64,000 nucleotides of DNA from Methanobacteriota archaeon (GTDB taxonomy: Archaea > Thermoplasmatota > Poseidoniia > Poseidoniales > Poseidoniaceae): positions 3,747 through 67,746 of the forward strand of contig PBGP02000005.1 of NCBI GenBank assembly GCA_002720095.2. The letters are read 5' to 3'. The notes beneath the pieces are model-generated. The model made no database searches. It saw only the letters and a list, made by a program, of their open reading frames with translations, and was not told the origin of the DNA. Position numbers and translations under genes: made by a program. Shown here piece after piece: positions 20,273-29,984 of the stretch; within the stretch, counting starts at the first letter, position 1; the number at the start of each line of letters is the position of its first letter.

Positions 20273-21130
20273 ATGTGCCCACGTGTTCTTAAGTGGTCTA
20301 GTACAAAATTGTTAGAGGGACATAAGGTAGCACTTGCTACTGTAATTAGTGCGACTGGTTCAGTTCCTGGTAAACCAGGTGCTAGAATTGCTATAACTGA
20401 ACATGGTGAAAAATTTGGTACTGTTGGAGGAGCAGGCCTGGAGTTCATGGTTTTAAAGAAACTAGACCATTTAATTAAACATGAAAATGCTGGAGGTATC
20501 GTTGAAACTTTTGCATTAAATAAAAGTGCCAAGGGTTTTGAAGTCGTAGCTTTAGATAGCTTATGTGGAGGTAAAGTCACAATCTCTATGGAGGTTGTTT
20601 TACCCATGCCACATATTCTATTATTCGGTGGGGGGCATGTGGCTAAAGCAATAATTTCTATCACAGAACAAATTGGATGGAATTATTCCATACATGATAG
20701 CAGAAAACAATTCTCAAATAAACTTGATTTTCCCAATGGAATTGAATTACATTGCAATAGTGTCAAAGAATTCTTAAAAAATGAAAATCAACAATCATTG
20801 CAACGTTTCAGTGACTTGTTGTTACTTGGACACGATTGGAAAGAAGATGAAGAAAGATTGATTGGTTTGCTTAAAATTATGAGTGAGACGAAAAAAATCA
20901 ATCCAAGAATTGGTGTAATTGGAAGTAAATCAAAATGGAAAAACTTTGAGAAGAAAGCCCTAGAGCAAAATATTAAACAAGAATTAATCGATCAAGTGAT
21001 TTGCCCTATTGGGCTCAATATAGGAGCTCAGAGTCCCGAGGAAATAGCAATTGCGGTCTGCGGACAAATAATCTCATTAATAAAAGAAAAAGATCCTAAT
21101 GAAGGAAATTGGCGAACTCAATCAAACTGA
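20273..21130 (+). CDS. XdhC/CoxI family molybdenum hydroxylase maturation factor
   Basis: VALATVISATGSVPGKPGARIAI, LCGGKVTISMEVV, LLFGGGHVAKAIISI, GLNIGAQSPEEIAIAVCGQII. Confidence 0.88.
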   Translation: MCPRVLKWSSTKLLEGHKVALATVISATGSVPGKPGARIAITEHGEKFGTVGGAGLEFMVLKKLDHLIKHENAGGIVETFALNKSAKGFEVVALDSLCGGKVTISMEVVLPMPHILLFGGGHVAKAIISITEQIGWNYSIHDSRKQFSNKLDFPNGIELHCNSVKEFLKNENQQSLQRFSDLLLLGHDWKEDEERLIGLLKIMSETKKINPRIGVIGSKSKWKNFEKKALEQNIKQELIDQVICPIGLNIGAQSPEEIAIAVCGQIISLIKEKDPNEGNWRTQSN

Positions 21131-22515
21131 GAGTTTAATTGCAGAATTTCATAAATTACCTTATTTTCATTGTCTTGATTCACTAAGGTTCTTTTAATGG
21201 TAGATTGGTCTTCAACTGAAAATCTTTGAATTAACGAACCCTCTAAAATTCCATCATCTAATTCCCATATTGGGAATTTCTCTGAATCACTGTTCGAATC
21301 CTTATCTAAATTAGCTACAATTCTGAAATTTGGAGAAATATCATAATTTAATACTCCTAACCCTGCGTATTCCCACCAATCCATCACTTCAGTGATAAAT
21401 TCAAAGTCGTTCTCAATTTTATTCAATGAAAAAGATAACTCTTCTCCAATTCTATTTCCAATTTGTCTGAACATTAGATTTAGGTTTATACCTAAAAGCC
21501 TTAAATTAGAAACTGAACCATCAGATAATTTATTTCGAGCTTCTGAAATAGTATTTCCAACTGATTGCAAATTATCTAAACTAAATGGAGTATCTGATGA
21601 AGGAAGTTCTCCAAGATTTAACGCACTGGATATTTGTTGAAGGAATGAACCTTCGCCTATTACCAATTTTAAAGGGTCGGCAATGAAATCCTCAGTAAAC
21701 CTTTTGATGGCCGTCTCAAATTTTATAGATTCATTCCACAACTTTTCTGTGAAATCTAACTGACTCATGGCAAAATGTTTTGATTCTAAAAATAAAGCTG
21801 CATCATTTCTTCCTTTTCCTACAGGATTAGACTCCACATCAAGAAATTGGAGTACCGATTCATCATCTTGGAGACATAATTGCGAACTTAAATTATCCGA
21901 ATGTTTTAGAGATATTGTTTTGTCTAATTCATTATAAAACTTTAATGTTCTTTTATCTAAACAAGCAACGACTTCGCATACAATTCCTTTTTTAGAAGCT
22001 ACGTTTAGCGAATCTATTGCACTACTTTTTGTTAGATGTAATATCCCAAAACTACCCAAAGAGAGAAATATTTTTTCTTGCGCAGAATCAATCATCTCTT
22101 GAATTTTAGAGTAAATATGATTTCTTCCTTTAATCACTCCGAATTTTGGACCCATAGAAGTATTCTTATCTGTTACAATACTATCTTTAGATTTTGAACT
22201 GGTTTTAGAATTTAAATCTTTTAGCCCATTTTTAATCATTAGTATTTGTTTTTCTTTTAAAGACATCAAATAATTTGCTGCTTCATGAACAGTTTTAGAA
22301 CTAAACTTCATAGGTCTGTCCGCAGTTGCACTAACAATTCCCTTTTCTTGCAATTTAGAGAGTGTATTATAAGCGTCCAATCTAGATAGTTGCAACTCTT
22401 TCGCCAAATAACTAGCTTTTCTGTTTTGTGTCTGATTCAACATACAAACAATGTCTGCTTCTTTTTCATCGAGCCCAGCAGTAATAAGTAGTTCCTTCCA
22501 TTCGATATTAATCAA
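21118..22515 (-). CDS. TrmB-family transcriptional regulator
   Basis: N-terminal HTH ADIVCMLNQTQNRKASYLAKELQLSRLDAYNTLSKLQEKGIVSATADRPMKF; central IQEMIDSAQEKIFLSLG is effector-domain-like. Confidence 0.8.
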   Translation of the reverse strand: MINIEWKELLITAGLDEKEADIVCMLNQTQNRKASYLAKELQLSRLDAYNTLSKLQEKGIVSATADRPMKFSSKTVHEAANYLMSLKEKQILMIKNGLKDLNSKTSSKSKDSIVTDKNTSMGPKFGVIKGRNHIYSKIQEMIDSAQEKIFLSLGSFGILHLTKSSAIDSLNVASKKGIVCEVVACLDKRTLKFYNELDKTISLKHSDNLSSQLCLQDDESVLQFLDVESNPVGKGRNDAALFLESKHFAMSQLDFTEKLWNESIKFETAIKRFTEDFIADPLKLVIGEGSFLQQISSALNLGELPSSDTPFSLDNLQSVGNTISEARNKLSDGSVSNLRLLGINLNLMFRQIGNRIGEELSFSLNKIENDFEFITEVMDWWEYAGLGVLNYDISPNFRIVANLDKDSNSDSEKFPIWELDDGILEGSLIQRFSVEDQSTIKRTLVNQDNENKVIYEILQLNSQFD

Positions 22516-22970
22516 CCCTTAATTTTTGTTAGCTGTGACAAAATTTTAGCTACGTGCCTTCTTGGTCTAAATAACCAATCGTAAACATGAACAATCTCTC
22601 CATTAGGATTAATCAAAAAACTTGATTTCCCAGGGAATTTACCTAAATAACTCGGCACGCCATACAGTTCTCGAACTACTTCTTCGTTATCTGAAAGAAG
22701 AGGGAATGGCAAGTCTAATAATTCTTTGAATTCTTTGTGGGTTTGAATAGAATCATTGCTAATTCCTACGACCTCGCAATTAACAGACTTGAATAAGTCA
22801 TATTGTTCCTTAAATGACAAACATCCTCTTTTACAGGTTGGAGATCCATCCCTTGCATAGAAAAAAAGTATCACCCATTTTCCTCGATGATCAGAGAGTC
22901 TAAATTCCTTGGAATCATGAGTTGGAAGTGTAAAATCTGGTGCTTCTAACAAAGATACTTCCTCTGACAT
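22512..22970 (-). CDS. peroxiredoxin (AhpC/TSA, BCP-like)
   Basis: DFTLPTHDSKEFRLSDHRGKWVILFFYARDGSPTCKRGCLSF. Confidence 0.88.
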   Translation of the reverse strand: MSEEVSLLEAPDFTLPTHDSKEFRLSDHRGKWVILFFYARDGSPTCKRGCLSFKEQYDLFKSVNCEVVGISNDSIQTHKEFKELLDLPFPLLSDNEEVVRELYGVPSYLGKFPGKSSFLINPNGEIVHVYDWLFRPRRHVAKILSQLTKIKG

Positions 22971-23057
22971 GCTACAACCAATTTAAACGGGTTTATAGAT
23001 GATATTATGCTATGGATACAAACTGTAGATTATATAGTAATAGTCTAACCGACACTA

Positions 23058-23558
23058 ATGAATACTAAGTTTGACGTAGGTGTAGCTGCATCTATTAAAA
23101 TAGACAATTCTATTTTAATCGTCAAAGAAGGTAAAGGGAAATTCAAAGATCTTTGGGGCCTTCCGAAAGGAACGGTAGAAATGAATGAATCATTGGAAAG
23201 TGCAGTTCTAAGAGAACTATTCGAAGAAACAGGGATTATTGGAGAAATTAAAGGCATTGTTGCTATTCGGAACAAAAAAGAACATGATGTTACCAGTGTT
23301 TTCATCTGCTATGATGTCATTGCATTAAATGAAGATATTGCAATTGATGGAAGTGAAATAATTGATATCAAATTCATCACACTTGAACAGGTAGAAGAAA
23401 TCCAATGGATTAGTCGTGCAATGAAGCAAATTGTAATTTCGTCACTGAAAACCGAAAGAAGTTTTCAGTTGCTAGACATGTCCGATTCAGAAAATGAATC
23501 CTACACATTAAGCATCCCTAATGACATTGAAGAATACAAGTTGGAGGCACTAAGATGA
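23058..23558 (+). CDS. NUDIX hydrolase
   Basis: LWGLPKGTVEMNESLESAVLRELFEETGI is a canonical NUDIX box. Confidence 0.93.
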   Translation: MNTKFDVGVAASIKIDNSILIVKEGKGKFKDLWGLPKGTVEMNESLESAVLRELFEETGIIGEIKGIVAIRNKKEHDVTSVFICYDVIALNEDIAIDGSEIIDIKFITLEQVEEIQWISRAMKQIVISSLKTERSFQLLDMSDSENESYTLSIPNDIEEYKLEALR

Positions 23559-25054
23559 ATCAGACTATTTCTAATGAAAGAATCAATCAATTGAATAACT
23601 GTAAAATTAACTCTGATGGAAAATACGTGTTATACTGCATGATTTCAGCACGCAGATTAAAATGGAATTTTGGATTGAAATTTGCAGTTGAAAAAGCCAA
23701 ACAATTGAACAAACCTTTAGTTGTAATTGAACCTCTTAACATTGATCATAAATGGGCTAGCGATAGAATACATAACTTCGTAATTAATGGAATGTTAGAC
23801 AATAGAGCAGATTTTGAAAACACTCCTATTACCTATTTCCCATTCGTAGAAACTACAAAAAATCAGGGTAAAGGTATTCTAAGAAAATTTAGTGAGCTCT
23901 CAACAATGGTAGTAATAGACGATTTTCCTACTTACTTCCCTAAAATCGTTGTGGATCGAATTGCACCAAAACTCCCTGTAAAAACTGTTGCAATTGATTC
24001 AAATGGATTACTACCAATGAAATTAGTTGGAAAAGAATGCTCTACTGCACATTCATTCAGAAGATTTACTCACAAAAATATTTTACCATTCATCGAAGAT
24101 GAAGTTTTTACCAGTAGCCTACCATCAATGAATGGTTTAAGACAATTATCTCAATTTGAAATCAATGATATTATTATGAAAACTGAGTACAAAATGACGC
24201 CCTTAGAATGGTTGTGGAGGGCTTCACAACCTGATGACATTGGAATCAATGCATTATCTTCAATTGACATCGATCATGAAGTTTTTCCAGTAAAATCAAT
24301 TAGAGGAGGAAGCAAAAATGCATACGAAAGAATGAAAATTTTTCTTGACACAAAACTTGAAAAATACTCCGAAGATAGGAATAAACCTAGTCTAAAAGCG
24401 ACTAGTGGTATGTCACCATGGTTACATTTTGGACATATTTCAACACATGAAATTGTTCATAATATACTAAAAAAGGAAAAATGGGATCCTGGGCTTGTTA
24501 ATGAAAGTCGAATTGGAAGCAGATCTGGTTGGTGGGGAATGTCTGAATCAGCTGAAGGCTTCCTCGATCAGTTGATTACTTGGAGGGAACTAGGCTTCAA
24601 CTTTGCATATTTTAGAGACGACCATACAAACTGGACTTCATTACCTCAATGGGCTCAAAATTCACTTGAAGAGCATTCGAATGACTATAAAGAAGAGACT
24701 TATTCTTTCGAAGAATTAGAATCTGCGCAAACATCTGACCCTGTATGGAATGCAGCACAGAATCAACTAGTTCGCGAAGGCATAATTCAGAATTATCTAA
24801 GAATGTTGTGGGGTAAAAAAATACTACAATGGTCACCAGATGCTAAGACTGCAATGGATTGGATGATTAAATTGAATGATAGGTGGGCACTTGATGGACG
24901 AGATCCTAACTCATATACTGGTATATTTTGGGTTTTAGGTAGACACGACAGAGCATGGTTTGAAAGACCTATCTTTGGAAAGATTAGATATATGACTTCT
25001 AATAGTACAAAAAAGAAATATAACTTAGATGAATATTTGAAAATTTACGGATAA
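23555..25054 (+). CDS. deoxyribodipyrimidine photolyase (class II-like)
   Basis: SGMSPWLHFGHISTHEIVHNIL, LITWRELGFNFAYF, YLRMLWGKKILQWS, DPNSYTGIFWVLGRHDRAWFERPIFGKIRYM. Confidence 0.9.
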   Translation: MNQTISNERINQLNNCKINSDGKYVLYCMISARRLKWNFGLKFAVEKAKQLNKPLVVIEPLNIDHKWASDRIHNFVINGMLDNRADFENTPITYFPFVETTKNQGKGILRKFSELSTMVVIDDFPTYFPKIVVDRIAPKLPVKTVAIDSNGLLPMKLVGKECSTAHSFRRFTHKNILPFIEDEVFTSSLPSMNGLRQLSQFEINDIIMKTEYKMTPLEWLWRASQPDDIGINALSSIDIDHEVFPVKSIRGGSKNAYERMKIFLDTKLEKYSEDRNKPSLKATSGMSPWLHFGHISTHEIVHNILKKEKWDPGLVNESRIGSRSGWWGMSESAEGFLDQLITWRELGFNFAYFRDDHTNWTSLPQWAQNSLEEHSNDYKEETYSFEELESAQTSDPVWNAAQNQLVREGIIQNYLRMLWGKKILQWSPDAKTAMDWMIKLNDRWALDGRDPNSYTGIFWVLGRHDRAWFERPIFGKIRYMTSNSTKKKYNLDEYLKIYG

Positions 25055-25067
25055 ATAATGTGATTAA

Positions 25068-26288
25068 ATGAAGTTCTTTACATTTATGAAATTCATGAGA
25101 CAAATTTTGAGGAAAAAACCAGCCGACTTAGATTGGATTCAAAAGCAAGGATTACTTGCAGTAAAATTGGCACAAATTTTTGCTTTAAGACCAGATATTG
25201 TTGGAGAAACAAAATGTCAACAGTTGCAAAAATTATATCAACATGCAGCATCAATACCCTCTGAGAATTTGTTTAAAACTATCGAAGATAAAGCTCCTAA
25301 AAATTTTCTAAATAGTTTTTCTATGATTGATGAAATGCCACTAGCTGCTGCATCTGTTGGGCAAGTACACAGGGCAACACTAAAATCTGGAGAAGAAGTT
25401 GTAATTAAATTTATTAAAAGTTCTAATGCGATTACATTCAAAAAAGAAGTTAATAAAATGAAGAAATGGTTAAAAATTTTACTAATCTTTACACCCAAAC
25501 TTAGACGAGTTGGGAATCCAATGGCACTATTAAATCATGTGTCTGATTACACATTGAGAGAGTTAGATTTAACCAACGAGATAAAGGGTGCTAGCGAACT
25601 TGAGGAAATCAAAAACAACGTTTCGAGTAATTTCCCGATGGAATTACTTAGATTTCCAAAATACTATGAAAATCTATCAAATAAAGATATTTTAGTATCC
25701 GAATTTATTGTTGGTGAATCATTGGAGGACGGAATCAAAAATAAATCTCTTTCTTGGGAAAAACTACTACAATTATTTAGAATTCATGGCGCATACCTTT
25801 TCGGTATTGGAACATTTCATGGAGACTTACATCCAGGTAACTGCATTATTGATGAAAATGGAAAGTTTGTGTTCATTGACAATGGAGCTATCTGCTATGC
25901 ACCAAAACATATTAACAATGCATTATTCAAGTTTTTTGAACATCTCTCTAAGCAAGAAATGGAATCTGCATTTGACTCATTACTTGGAATGTCCGATTAT
26001 AACATTGAAGGTAAAAGACTTCAAAAATATAAATCTGAAATGAGAAAAATTTACACTGGCTTTGAAAGTAAACCTGTTGGTGAACAGAGCCTAACAAGGA
26101 TAATGATGGAAACTGTAAAAACAGCCGTAACAGTAGCTAAAGCAGAATTTGGTGAAGAAGCATTTCCAATTATCAGAGCTTTAATGTATCTAGACGGATT
26201 AGTTATAAGAACACATCCGGATGTAGTGTTGATAAAATCAATGAAACCATACTTAATTGAATTTAAGAATGGTCTAAATATAGAATAA
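25068..26288 (+). CDS. ABC1/UbiB (AarF) family atypical kinase-like protein
   Basis: PLAAASVGQVHRATLKSGEEVVIKF, GTFHGDLHPGNCIIDENGKFVFIDNGA. Confidence 0.92.
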   Translation: MKFFTFMKFMRQILRKKPADLDWIQKQGLLAVKLAQIFALRPDIVGETKCQQLQKLYQHAASIPSENLFKTIEDKAPKNFLNSFSMIDEMPLAAASVGQVHRATLKSGEEVVIKFIKSSNAITFKKEVNKMKKWLKILLIFTPKLRRVGNPMALLNHVSDYTLRELDLTNEIKGASELEEIKNNVSSNFPMELLRFPKYYENLSNKDILVSEFIVGESLEDGIKNKSLSWEKLLQLFRIHGAYLFGIGTFHGDLHPGNCIIDENGKFVFIDNGAICYAPKHINNALFKFFEHLSKQEMESAFDSLLGMSDYNIEGKRLQKYKSEMRKIYTGFESKPVGEQSLTRIMMETVKTAVTVAKAEFGEEAFPIIRALMYLDGLVIRTHPDVVLIKSMKPYLIEFKNGLNIE

Positions 26289-26328
26289 ACATACACAAAT
26301 TTATAACATAACATACATACGTCAGCAT

Positions 26329-27885
26329 ATGGATAAATCTAATACTTCTGATGTGTTAATTGTTGGTGCTGGACCAGGTGGACTTGCTGCATCATTGCTG
26401 TTAGCACACTCTGGATTGAAAGTTACAATTATTGAAAAATCTAGTGCTGTGGGAGGTCGAACTAAACTGATGCACAAAGATGGTTTTACATTTGACAGAG
26501 GGCCAACGTTCTTTCATTTTCCCGAGGTCTGCGAAGAGATATTCCAGGCTATAGGTCTAGACGCTCACAAAGAATTGGGTTTAATACCTCTAGACCCGAG
26601 TTACAGACTTGTGTTTGGGGAAGGCGGCGCAATTGATGCAACCTCAGACTTGGATCTTATGACTGACAGAGTAAGAGAATTATCAGGCGAGAAAAATGCC
26701 CTAGGATTTCAAAAATATATTTTAGAAAATAGAGAAAAACTTACTCGCTCAAGGAACTGTCTAAATTCTCCGTGGACTGGTTTTTCGAATTTAATTAGTA
26801 AACGTGCACTGAGAGTAGCTAAGGTTTTGAAACCGTGGAGATCAGTTTCTAGTGACTTGTCAAGACTGTTTCCAGATAAGAGAATCCAACTTGCTATGTC
26901 ATTCCAGACAAAATATCTAGGAATGAGCCCTTTTCATGCACCAAGTCTATTCACAATCCTTGCGTTTCTGGAATATGAACATGGAATTTTTCATGCAAAA
27001 GGTGGGCTAGGTACTATCACAAAAAATATGGCACGAATTGCAGAAGATATGGGTGTAGAAATTCTACTTGACACCGCAGTAGAAGAGATATTATTTGATG
27101 GTAAGAAAGCAATCGGAGTTAAAACAAAAGATCAAACTTTTAGTGCTAAAAACACGGTGGTAAATGCAGATTTCGCTACTGCTATGACTTCTCTAATTCC
27201 TGATAAAAAAAGAAAGAAATGGTCAGATAGAAAAATCAACAAAAAATCATATTCTTGCTCTACATTTATGCTATACCTAGGAGTTAACAAAGTATATGAT
27301 CAACCCCACCATCAAATTTACGCATCAAAAGACTACGAACAGAACCTAAAGGATGTCTCAGAGTCGAGAATTCCGTGGAACGACCCGTCTATTTATGTTC
27401 AAAATGCATCAATAACCGATTCATCACTAGCTCCAGAGGGAAGTTCAACATTATATGTTTTAGTACCTGCACCAAATACAAAAAATGAATTGAATTGGGA
27501 AGATGAAAAACAGAAATTCAGAGATTTGATCGTCAAACAAATGGAAAAGCTTGGTTTCGATGATTTAGAAAAACATATCGTCTCAGAAACTATCATTACT
27601 CCAGAAGACTGGAGTCAAAACGATATTTATCGTGGCGCTGTATTCAATCTCGCACACAGTTTAAACCAGATGTTATGGAAAAGACCTCAAAATAAATTTG
27701 AACGTTTCGATAATTTATATCTTGTAGGGGGGGGTACTCATCCTGGAAGTGGATTGCCTACCATTCTTGAGAGTGGGAGAATAACTAGTAAACTGATATG
27801 TGCAAATATGGGACTTAATCCAGATTGGAACGGAGTTAGCAATTGGTTCGAAGATGTTAAAAAACCAAAAATTGCTAGAGGTTAG
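26329..27885 (+). CDS. crtI: phytoene desaturase (CrtI family)
   Basis: VLIVGAGPGGLAASLLLAHSGLKVTIIEKSSAVGGRTKL and C-terminal LYLVGGGTHPGSGLPTILESGRITSKLI. Confidence 0.93.
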   Translation: MDKSNTSDVLIVGAGPGGLAASLLLAHSGLKVTIIEKSSAVGGRTKLMHKDGFTFDRGPTFFHFPEVCEEIFQAIGLDAHKELGLIPLDPSYRLVFGEGGAIDATSDLDLMTDRVRELSGEKNALGFQKYILENREKLTRSRNCLNSPWTGFSNLISKRALRVAKVLKPWRSVSSDLSRLFPDKRIQLAMSFQTKYLGMSPFHAPSLFTILAFLEYEHGIFHAKGGLGTITKNMARIAEDMGVEILLDTAVEEILFDGKKAIGVKTKDQTFSAKNTVVNADFATAMTSLIPDKKRKKWSDRKINKKSYSCSTFMLYLGVNKVYDQPHHQIYASKDYEQNLKDVSESRIPWNDPSIYVQNASITDSSLAPEGSSTLYVLVPAPNTKNELNWEDEKQKFRDLIVKQMEKLGFDDLEKHIVSETIITPEDWSQNDIYRGAVFNLAHSLNQMLWKRPQNKFERFDNLYLVGGGTHPGSGLPTILESGRITSKLICANMGLNPDWNGVSNWFEDVKKPKIARG

Positions 27886-27888
27886 TTA

Positions 27889-28341
27889 ATGGAACTAATT
27901 ACAATTCTATTCTGGATTTCTAGTGTCTGTGTAATGCCATTATGGTTAATGATGATTTTAATTCCAAATAGTAAAATCACCAAAACAATTGTAGGAAGCA
28001 ACTATTGTCTATTCCCTATGCTAATCTGTTACTCGATTGCTGTTATTCCTAGTATCCCGAATCTGTTAATGACATTAGCTACCCAAATGCCAACACCTGA
28101 AATTGTTAAAGATCTATTCAGTGATGACTACACAATTATGTTAGGTTGGTTACATTACTTAGCTTTGGATACTCTTGCAGGTAGATGGATTTGGACTAGG
28201 TTAATATCACAAAACAAGCCTATCTACCAATCTGCACCTACACTAATCATGTGCATGATGGTTGCGCCACTAGGTGTGATAGTAGGAATAATTACTACTT
28301 TGAATAGAAATGAAAATTTTAAATCCATTCTGATTGATTAA
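27889..28341 (+). CDS. ABA4-like (DUF4281) membrane protein
   Basis: MPLWLMMILIPNSKITK, GWLHYLALDTLAGRWIW and APLGVIVGIIT match the ABA4-like family layout; located between crtI and crtB. Confidence 0.8.
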   Translation: MELITILFWISSVCVMPLWLMMILIPNSKITKTIVGSNYCLFPMLICYSIAVIPSIPNLLMTLATQMPTPEIVKDLFSDDYTIMLGWLHYLALDTLAGRWIWTRLISQNKPIYQSAPTLIMCMMVAPLGVIVGIITTLNRNENFKSILID

Positions 28342-29383
28342 GTCTAACCCCAAAAGATGCGAGCGCGAAACTAATTTTACTGGCAAAACCAAGTCTTAGT
28401 TTGTTTGTAATTATATCTCCTCTTCTTTTTTGTGCCTCTTTTAGAATTGCATCATATACTTCACACATTAATCTAGGTGAATATTGAGAATCTGAATTCA
28501 GCATTGGGATTAATTTCATAGCGCTAATTCTATATTTTTGAATTTTCTTCAAAAATTCAGAAATAAATGTTTTCCAGCTTTCTGGGTTCTCTTTTGATAT
28601 TTCCATCAAGTTTTCAAATTTAATTCCATAGGAATTTAATTCTTTCAATGGGATATAAGACCTCCCTCTCTTATAATCCTCTTTGATATCTCGCAAAATG
28701 TTAACCATCTGTAAAAATATTCCCATGTCTTCTGCATATTTTTTTGCATTTTTATGGGTATAACCATAAATTTCTATCAAACATAGCCCTACGGAGGACG
28801 CCACCTTTCGACAATATGAAAACATATCCTCGTATGTTTGACAACCAACATGAAATAAATCCTCTTCCATTCCTAGAATCAACTCTCTTAAATTGTTAAC
28901 ATCTACAGGGAATTTTTCAACAGTGTCTGATAACGCAATGAATATAGGGTCTCTCAAAGCCTTAGGATTTGATTCAAGAATATCTAATCTATCTCTAAAC
29001 CATAATAATGCTTTTACACGTTTTTGTAATTCTGTATCAGAAAATTCCCTAGATGAACCATGGAATTTTTTTAATTCAATAATTTTAGATTTAGATCTTA
29101 AGTCTAGTTCATTATCTCCAGAGATTTTCGGTAACCAATCACCATCGACAATATCGTCCACTCTTCTACAAAATGCATATAAAGCATTGACGGCATTTCT
29201 TTTATCTATCGGCAATGATTTGAATGATCTAGCGAATGATGTAGAAGACCTTTTTACGATATACTCACAATAACTGTATGAATCCACTACAGTGGGCCTA
29301 ACTTTATTTTCAGTTAGAAACGCGGAGCGTGCCATGTACTGTTGTACATGTCTAGGTTTATCAACGATGGTATTAATAGACAA
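28319..29383 (-). CDS. crtB: phytoene synthase (squalene/phytoene synthase family)
   Basis: SFARSFKSLPIDKRNAVNALYAFCRRVDDIVDG, LQMVNILRDIKEDYKRGRSYIP. Confidence 0.93.
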   Translation of the reverse strand: MSINTIVDKPRHVQQYMARSAFLTENKVRPTVVDSYSYCEYIVKRSSTSFARSFKSLPIDKRNAVNALYAFCRRVDDIVDGDWLPKISGDNELDLRSKSKIIELKKFHGSSREFSDTELQKRVKALLWFRDRLDILESNPKALRDPIFIALSDTVEKFPVDVNNLRELILGMEEDLFHVGCQTYEDMFSYCRKVASSVGLCLIEIYGYTHKNAKKYAEDMGIFLQMVNILRDIKEDYKRGRSYIPLKELNSYGIKFENLMEISKENPESWKTFISEFLKKIQKYRISAMKLIPMLNSDSQYSPRLMCEVYDAILKEAQKRRGDIITNKLRLGFASKISFALASFGVRLNQSEWI

Positions 29384-29389
29384 AACAAA

Positions 29390-29938
29390 CTATTGGATAA
29401 AAAAATTCTCTCTGTAGAGTTTTAACTCTTCGATACTACCTCTAATGTCGTCTAAAGCTCGATGTCCGCTATTCTTTCTGTATTTTTTCCCTTTAGGATA
29501 CCATCTCCTAGTTAATTCTTTTATTGATGTGACATCAATTGAACGATAATGAATAAATTTCTCCAGTTCTTTCATATGAAAGAATAAAAATAATCTGTCT
29601 GTTCCAATAGTATTTCCACATAGTAGAGCAGTTTTGGGAACACAATATTTAGATAAAAAGTCAAGAGTCATTTCTTCGGCTTGTCTTAAGTTTATTTCAG
29701 ATTTTCTAACTTTTTCTATTAAACCATTAGATGTATGATGAGATACATTCCATGAATCCATTTTTCCTAACTCTTCATCAGATTGGTTGATAACTAAATT
29801 AGGGCCTTCTGCGATTACAGAAAGTTGTGAATCTGTAATAATTGTTGCAATTTCAATAATTGTGTTCTCATATGGATCCAAGCCCGTCATTTCTAAATCT
29901 ATCCAAACTAGCAGGTCATCCCTTAACGACATCAGCAC
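29390..29938 (-). CDS. orn: oligoribonuclease (DEDDh 3'-5' exonuclease)
   Basis: LLVWIDLEMTGLDPYENTIIEIATIITD, LCGNTIGTDRLFL, YRSIDVTSIKEL, KNSGHRALDDIRGSIEELKLY. Confidence 0.92.
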   Translation of the reverse strand: MLMSLRDDLLVWIDLEMTGLDPYENTIIEIATIITDSQLSVIAEGPNLVINQSDEELGKMDSWNVSHHTSNGLIEKVRKSEINLRQAEEMTLDFLSKYCVPKTALLCGNTIGTDRLFLFFHMKELEKFIHYRSIDVTSIKELTRRWYPKGKKYRKNSGHRALDDIRGSIEELKLYRENFFIQ

Positions 29939-29984
29939 CTCTGGTTGAAGATAGTTTGATTAGTTGTCGGTATTAATTCAATAG

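Noticed and set aside
27889-28341. Lycopene cyclase subunit (CrtYc/CrtYd type)
   Set aside because: Similar size and TM content, but HYLALDTLAGRWIW-type motifs fit ABA4-like proteins better and lycopene cyclase acidic motifs are not seen.
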